Of a DNA stretch of 9,256 bases, positions 5,166 to 9,256 are shown one piece after another; the first letter of the stretch is position 1, and every line of letters starts with the position of its first letter. The translations under genes were made by a program, and so were the position numbers. Origin of the DNA: Lachnospiraceae bacterium. GTDB lineage: Bacteria; Bacillota; Clostridia; Lachnospirales; Lachnospiraceae. The stretch covers positions 1-9,256 of the forward strand of contig JAFSWJ010000350.1 in the NCBI GenBank assembly GCA_017444545.1. The letters run 5' to 3'. The notes beneath the pieces are model-generated. The model was not told the DNA's origin and made no database searches. It saw only the letters and a program-made list of their open reading frames with translations.

Positions 5166-7465
5166 TGCTTTTGCGCAAGATGTGGCGGGATCTTTCAAAG
5201 AACAAGGCGCAGTTCATCTCGATCTTTCTGATGTCATTCTTGGGCATGTTCGTCTTTGTGGGGATCGATGCCGAAAGCTCGGGAGCGGGAGAGAGTGCGC
5301 GTTCTTATTATACGGAATACAATCTGTGCGACCTGTGGGTCATGGGTGCGGGCTTTACCGATGATGATGCGCGTCTTGCCTCAAAGGTAAAGGGCGTAAA
5401 GGATGTCGAAAAGCGCCTGTCTCTTACGGGAACGGCCGAAAAGTACGACAACGCCTACATGTACGTGAACTTCATGGAGTCAAACGATATCAACCGGCTC
5501 CTGCTCTACGAGGGCGAGCCCTTTGACGGACAAAGGGACGGGTTCTGGCTCGAGGAGTGGTTTGCAAGGACAAATAATATAAACGTAGGCGATCCTTTCT
5601 CCGTAAAGATCGACAGCCGGAAGATCGATGGAAGAGTCCGCGGCATCGTTGATGCGCCCGACTATGTCTATTATGTTTCGGAATCCGATCTGATGTATCC
5701 CAACTACAAAAAATGCGGTCTTGCCTTTATGGCGCCCTCCATGTATCCGGATGCCGAAAACATCATCTACAACCAGCTGATCGTGGATGTCGATGACGAT
5801 CACGCATCGGATGAGCAGGTGTCGGTGATCAAAAGAAAGCTTGAGGACAGGTTTGACAGGGACGACATCGCGGTCACGGACAGGGACCAGAACCTAAGCT
5901 TTGCCACCTTTGATGCGGAGGTCAGACAGCACAAGGCCATGGGTGCCATGTTTGCGGTTGTCTTTGTGGCCATAGCACTGCTTGGGATCGTGACCACCAT
6001 GGCAAGGGTCACCTCCGGCCAGCGCATCCAGATCGGCACCATGAAGGCCCTGGGTTTTTCAAAGGCGGCCATCACCCTCCACTACGTTTCGTACGGTTTC
6101 ATAATAAGTGCGGCCGGCTGTATCCTGGGCGCGTTTACAGGCTCCCTTGTCATGCCTGCATGGATCCTTTCCATGTTTGAAGGCTCGTATCTGATCCCCG
6201 ATCTTCACGGTGATGTGACAGGGACCGATATCGCGGTCACTGCCCTTGCCATCCTTGTTTCGACCATGGTATCCTTCATGTCCTGCAGGAAGGAGCTGAA
6301 GGATCCGCCGGCAGTTACCCTGAAACCGCCCGCTCCCAAAAAGGTCAGGCATTCCGGTTTTGAAAAGAGCAGTCTGTGGCTGCGTCTTGATTTTTCCACA
6401 CAGTGGAATATCAGGGATGTGATGAGGAACAAGCTTCGAAGCCTCATGGGCATACTGGGAGTCATGGGCTGCGCCATGCTCCTTGTCTGCGGCTTCGGCT
6501 GTTTTGATTCCATCAAAGGACTCATGGACAAGATGTACGGCGAGCTGATGACGGCAGATAATAAGATCGTTCTGTCATCCGATGCCGATGCCGACTACGC
6601 CTACGACCTGGCCGTCCGCTACAAAGGACAGATGATAGAAGAAAAAAGCGTGGAATTTGTTTCCGATACCGCAAAAAAGAGCGGTTCGGCAACCATAGTT
6701 GACAAAGGAAATTTCATCCACATCCAGGACAGGAAGCTGAGGCCCGTGAAGCTGACGGACAAGGGCATTGCCATGACCTCAAAGATGGCGGGACTTTTGG
6801 GCATCAGCCAGGGCGATCATATCAGATGGCATTTCGTGGGAGACGACAAGTGGCAGTACTCCAGGGTCGAGCAGATCTACAGGGATCCCTCCATCCAGGG
6901 TATCACCATGAAAAGGGATGTTTTTGAGGATATGGAGTATACCTTCAGCCCCACGGCGGTTTTGACTAATAAAAGCGTGGATCCTTCGCTTTCGGAGGAG
7001 GATGAGGTGTCCACCGTTCTCAATATCGAAGGCATGAAGGCTGCATTTTCGGAGACCATGGAGATAATGAACGCCATGGTGTATGTGATGGTGCTTGCCG
7101 CAGTGCTTTTGGGCGTTGTAGTGCTCTACAATCTGGGAGTCCTTTCATTTGTGGAAAAAACGAGGGAGGTGGCAACACTCAAGGTGCTGGGCTTTTCCTC
7201 ACCAAAGATCAGGCAGATCCTGCAAAAGCAGAATCTGTGGCTTACCATCATCGGGATCATCGCCGGTCTCTGGGCCGGCTGGGGCATGCTCTATGTCATC
7301 TGTACGACGGTGTCCGACACTCTCGATATGTTCCCAATCCTTTATTTTCCCACCTATGTCTGGTCTGTCGGCGGGACGTTTCTGGTGTCGGTATCGGTCA
7401 ATTTCATGTTCTCCGGCAAGGTAAAAAACATCGATATGGTGGATGCACTCAAGGGTGTGGAATAG
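5165..7465 (+). CDS. FtsX-like ABC permease with two FtsX domains (eight predicted helices)
   Basis: The protein has 766 residues. The ATG at 5165 shares its A with the ATPase stop, and GAGGTG (5151-5156) lies eight bases upstream. Predicted helices are at about 15-35, 258-281, 305-333, 353-374, 424-448, 637-663, 691-716 and 730-750, a duplicated one-plus-three arrangement. Large extracellular loops lie at about 36-255 and 449-635. Each FtsX domain carries the cytoplasmic coupling motif: QRIQIGTMKALGFSKAAI (286-303) and KTREVATLKVLGFSSPKIRQ (665-684). Because both halves are in one chain, a single copy could form the full membrane part with an ATPase dimer, unlike MacB, which forms homodimers of four-helix subunits. 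With the adaptor and ATPase it forms a complete exporter; such units often act on antimicrobial peptides, lipids or macrolides, but nothing here fixes the cargo. No BceB-type ten-helix layout or sensor kinase is seen. Confidence 0.9.
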   Translation: MLLRKMWRDLSKNKAQFISIFLMSFLGMFVFVGIDAESSGAGESARSYYTEYNLCDLWVMGAGFTDDDARLASKVKGVKDVEKRLSLTGTAEKYDNAYMYVNFMESNDINRLLLYEGEPFDGQRDGFWLEEWFARTNNINVGDPFSVKIDSRKIDGRVRGIVDAPDYVYYVSESDLMYPNYKKCGLAFMAPSMYPDAENIIYNQLIVDVDDDHASDEQVSVIKRKLEDRFDRDDIAVTDRDQNLSFATFDAEVRQHKAMGAMFAVVFVAIALLGIVTTMARVTSGQRIQIGTMKALGFSKAAITLHYVSYGFIISAAGCILGAFTGSLVMPAWILSMFEGSYLIPDLHGDVTGTDIAVTALAILVSTMVSFMSCRKELKDPPAVTLKPPAPKKVRHSGFEKSSLWLRLDFSTQWNIRDVMRNKLRSLMGILGVMGCAMLLVCGFGCFDSIKGLMDKMYGELMTADNKIVLSSDADADYAYDLAVRYKGQMIEEKSVEFVSDTAKKSGSATIVDKGNFIHIQDRKLRPVKLTDKGIAMTSKMAGLLGISQGDHIRWHFVGDDKWQYSRVEQIYRDPSIQGITMKRDVFEDMEYTFSPTAVLTNKSVDPSLSEEDEVSTVLNIEGMKAAFSETMEIMNAMVYVMVLAAVLLGVVVLYNLGVLSFVEKTREVATLKVLGFSSPKIRQILQKQNLWLTIIGIIAGLWAGWGMLYVICTTVSDTLDMFPILYFPTYVWSVGGTFLVSVSVNFMFSGKVKNIDMVDALKGVE

Positions 7466-7497
7466 TCTTCATAGTTTTGCTTCATCCCCGATTTTTA

Positions 7498-7526
7498 TTG
7501 ATTTTGTTTCGAATACTATATAAAAT
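7498..7526 (+). promoter_or_regulatory. Candidate promoter for the exported protein gene
   Basis: TTGATT (7498-7503) and TAAAAT (7521-7526) have a 17-base spacer, matching four and five of six consensus bases. Initiation near 7533 would give a leader of about 60 bases containing a repeat copy. The local A+T richness makes chance matches likelier. No clear terminator hairpin is seen between the permease stop and this site, so read-through from the operon is possible. Confidence 0.42.
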
Positions 7527-7542
7527 GTTGATATCATTCACA

Positions 7543-7574
7543 GCCGTAACGGAGGGACGGTTCTCTGTGACGGC
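7543..7574 (+). repeat. Single forward copy of the GGGACGGTTCT repeat in a 5' leader
   Basis: The exact core is at 7554-7564, followed by CTCTGTGACGG. The unit is enclosed by GCCGT (7543-7547) and its reverse complement ACGGC (7570-7574), so the RNA can form an outer five-base stem around the unit's own stem-loop. It ends 11 bases before the GGGAGG ribosome binding site (7586-7591) of the next gene. It is the only solitary complete copy; the others are clustered. Confidence 0.7.
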
Positions 7575-7595
7575 CATCAAAAAAAGGGAGGAAAT

Positions 7596-9256
7596 ATGAA
7601 GAACTCAGGGAGAAAGCGTTTTAACAAAAAAGTAGTGGCCCTGGTGCTTGCTCTTTCAATGCTGTTTTCTCAGAATGCGCTCGTTTATGCAACAGAGGGC
7701 GCTGACCCGGTTTCCGGGAATGAGACAGTGGAAGCACCGCCGGAGCTGCCCGTTGCAGAAGAAACTGCAGAACCGCAGGCAGAGGCACCTGCCGATGAAG
7801 AGACTGTGACGGAGCCTGAAAAGGAGCCGGAGGCAGAAGCTCCTGCACAAAATGAAGAGGCTGCAAAGGATGCAGAGGCAGCAGAAGGAAAAGAGACTGA
7901 AGAAGCTGCAGCTGCAGAGGAGACTGAGACCGAAGAGGCAGCAGCTTCCGAGAACATCATTGTAGACAACACTATATCACTCAGCGGCGGAAACATTACC
8001 GTGAGCATCAACAGCACCAGCGAGAATCTGGCATTTGCCAAGGGTGTGACTGTGAGTGCTTCAAAGATAGAGAAATTTGTGGGAGATTTACCGGCTTTTG
8101 AGTTTTCGGTGGTAAGCGGAGGATCAGTCGTCCTTGAAGAGGGTGAGGATAAGGATTACGTGGCATCGTGGCTGTTCCGGCCTGAAGGATATGACGAACC
8201 GTTTGAGATCTATGAAGATGATTATCTTTCGAACAAAGGTACACTGACCCTCAGCATTGACGGTATCGCCAAAGAATCGATAAGCGGAAATGTCAAAACC
8301 TATACCGGCTTTTCAAATTTCATCAGCGTGACCGTAAGTGTAAATGAGAAGCCCAAGACCCCTTTGAGTGATAACGAGGTAATCGTAAATCCCTCTTACA
8401 ACAGGGTCACTGTCACGAACAGCGCAAATACCGCCATTTATGTGGATCTGATGAGCGCAGGCACTGTATCCGGTGATCATCTTTCTCAGGGCTTTGAGAT
8501 AGCAAAGGGTGCATCAAAGGTATTTTACACTTATTATGATGAAAAAGGAGAAAAGAAGGCTGTAACTCCAAGCACCAATCTGGTCCTCTTTGCGGATACG
8601 GAATACGTGTTCTCTGTCAGCGAGTCCCAGGTGAAAAAGGAATTCACCACTCCTCCTTCCACCGGAGATGATCCCCAGCCTCCAAAGGATGGCGCAGATA
8701 TCGAGATGAAGGCAGTTGTGGACAGGGCAAAGCAGATCATCAAACTGACCTGGAAGCCTGCAAAATCTCTGAAGTACAAAAAATATGATCTTTTGAGACT
8801 GAAGGAAGACGGTGAGACCTTTGAAAATGTCAAAACCGGTCTGACAAAGACAAGCTACAGCTATCAGAAAACGGATATAGAGAATGCGGAAAAGCCTGCC
8901 ATGTTCAAACTGGTCTGCTATGATAATACAGGCGCAGCCACGGAATATGCCACCGTTGCAGCTCCCTCACTCCTCTATGTGGAGCAGGGCTATACCACGC
9001 AAAACATGGAATACTGCTTCTCAGAGCTTAAAACGAGCGAGGATCTTTCCTACAGGCTTGAGATCGCGGAAAAGAAAAAGGAAACCGGAAGCAGCGAGAA
9101 GGGAAAAAGAGGCTTTAATGATATCAAGGCTTCCGAGTACGAAAGTGAAAGCCTGTTCGGGATCGACGGTTACAGGATAAACAAGAACATTTCCGTAAAT
9201 GCACTGAGAGGATTCTTTTCAGGACAGGACGGCTTTGAGTTTGAGGCGGGAAGACA
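7596..9256 (+). CDS. Large exported protein with Ala/Glu/Pro-rich region, N-terminal part (3' end outside window)
   Basis: The frame runs open from the ATG at 7596 to the window edge, giving 553 residues with no stop. GGGAGG at 7586-7591 precedes the start by four bases. Residues 1-32 form a classical Sec signal peptide: basic MKNSGRKRFNKK, a hydrophobic core VVALVLALSMLF, and a likely cleavage after VYA (30-32). Residues 33-118 are strongly acidic and low in complexity (repeated EAP, EEA, EAA, TEE), probably an extended linker or wall-spanning segment. Residues about 120-350 look beta-rich (NITVSINSTSENL, VTVTNSANTAIYVDL). After a Pro-rich hinge (352-365), residues about 368-460 resemble a fibronectin type III-like fold (IIKLTWKPAKSLKYKKYDLLRL). 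I recognise no enzyme motif. The visible part suggests a multi-domain surface or secreted protein; the missing C-terminus may hold an anchor or a catalytic domain. Confidence 0.85.
   Translation, partial: MKNSGRKRFNKKVVALVLALSMLFSQNALVYATEGADPVSGNETVEAPPELPVAEETAEPQAEAPADEETVTEPEKEPEAEAPAQNEEAAKDAEAAEGKETEEAAAAEETETEEAAASENIIVDNTISLSGGNITVSINSTSENLAFAKGVTVSASKIEKFVGDLPAFEFSVVSGGSVVLEEGEDKDYVASWLFRPEGYDEPFEIYEDDYLSNKGTLTLSIDGIAKESISGNVKTYTGFSNFISVTVSVNEKPKTPLSDNEVIVNPSYNRVTVTNSANTAIYVDLMSAGTVSGDHLSQGFEIAKGASKVFYTYYDEKGEKKAVTPSTNLVLFADTEYVFSVSESQVKKEFTTPPSTGDDPQPPKDGADIEMKAVVDRAKQIIKLTWKPAKSLKYKKYDLLRLKEDGETFENVKTGLTKTSYSYQKTDIENAEKPAMFKLVCYDNTGAATEYATVAAPSLLYVEQGYTTQNMEYCFSELKTSEDLSYRLEIAEKKKETGSSEKGKRGFNDIKASEYESESLFGIDGYRINKNISVNALRGFFSGQDGFEFEAGR

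Noticed and set aside
7237..7599. 120-residue plus-strand frame running from the permease into the next leader
   Set aside because: It overlaps the conserved second FtsX domain in another frame, reads through the repeat and lacks a ribosome binding site.
7621..8244. Minus-strand frames opposite the exported protein, including a Ser/Ala-rich 118-residue one
   Set aside because: These are antisense images of the repetitive Glu/Ala codons; the plus frame has a signal peptide and ribosome binding site and stays open for 553 codons.

Overview
The window looks like chromosomal DNA from a Gram-positive anaerobe of the Clostridia, probably Lachnospiraceae-like. The reasons are strong GGAGG-type ribosome binding sites, a membrane-fusion protein, ATPase and FtsX-permease operon with no outer-membrane partner, Sec-exported proteins with long acidic Ala/Glu/Pro linkers, and roughly balanced base composition. 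The taxonomic call is an inference from style; no marker gene is present.

Layout from left to right. (1) The C-terminal third of a SurE-type nucleotidase ends at 319. (2) A gene-free gap to about 502 holds a hairpin and several copies of a short repeat with core GGGACGGTTCT. (3) A membrane-anchored SGNH/GDSL-type hydrolase lies on the minus strand (503-1399); its last codons and stop lie inside a repeat copy. (4) A ClC-family anion channel or transporter is transcribed divergently (1530-2741). (5) A 160-bp array of four repeat copies in two converging pairs fills 2747-2908. (6) A strong extended -10 promoter with a palindromic operator-like site (2914-2965) precedes a tight three-gene operon: HlyD/MacA-like membrane-fusion protein (2998-4446), MacB/LolD-type ATPase (4452-5165) and an eight-helix double-FtsX permease (5165-7465). 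(7) A short gap with one more repeat copy in a 5' leader precedes a large exported protein (7596 onward) that runs off the right edge.

The three operon genes together make a complete ABC efflux or export machine of the MacAB/YknXYZ style: ATPase dimer, permease with large extracellular loops, and an anchored adaptor with a long coiled coil. No regulator gene is in the window, so the protein that reads the 2950-2965 palindrome must be encoded elsewhere. The other genes appear to be independent cell-surface or housekeeping functions.

The most unusual content is the repeat family. The 11-base core GGGACGGTTCT occurs eight times exactly (five forward, three inverted), only between genes or at gene ends. 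Two clusters share the same interior and so look like copies of one composite mobile element (REPIN/MITE-like). The repeat edges coincide with the stop codons of all three genes whose 3' ends border a cluster.
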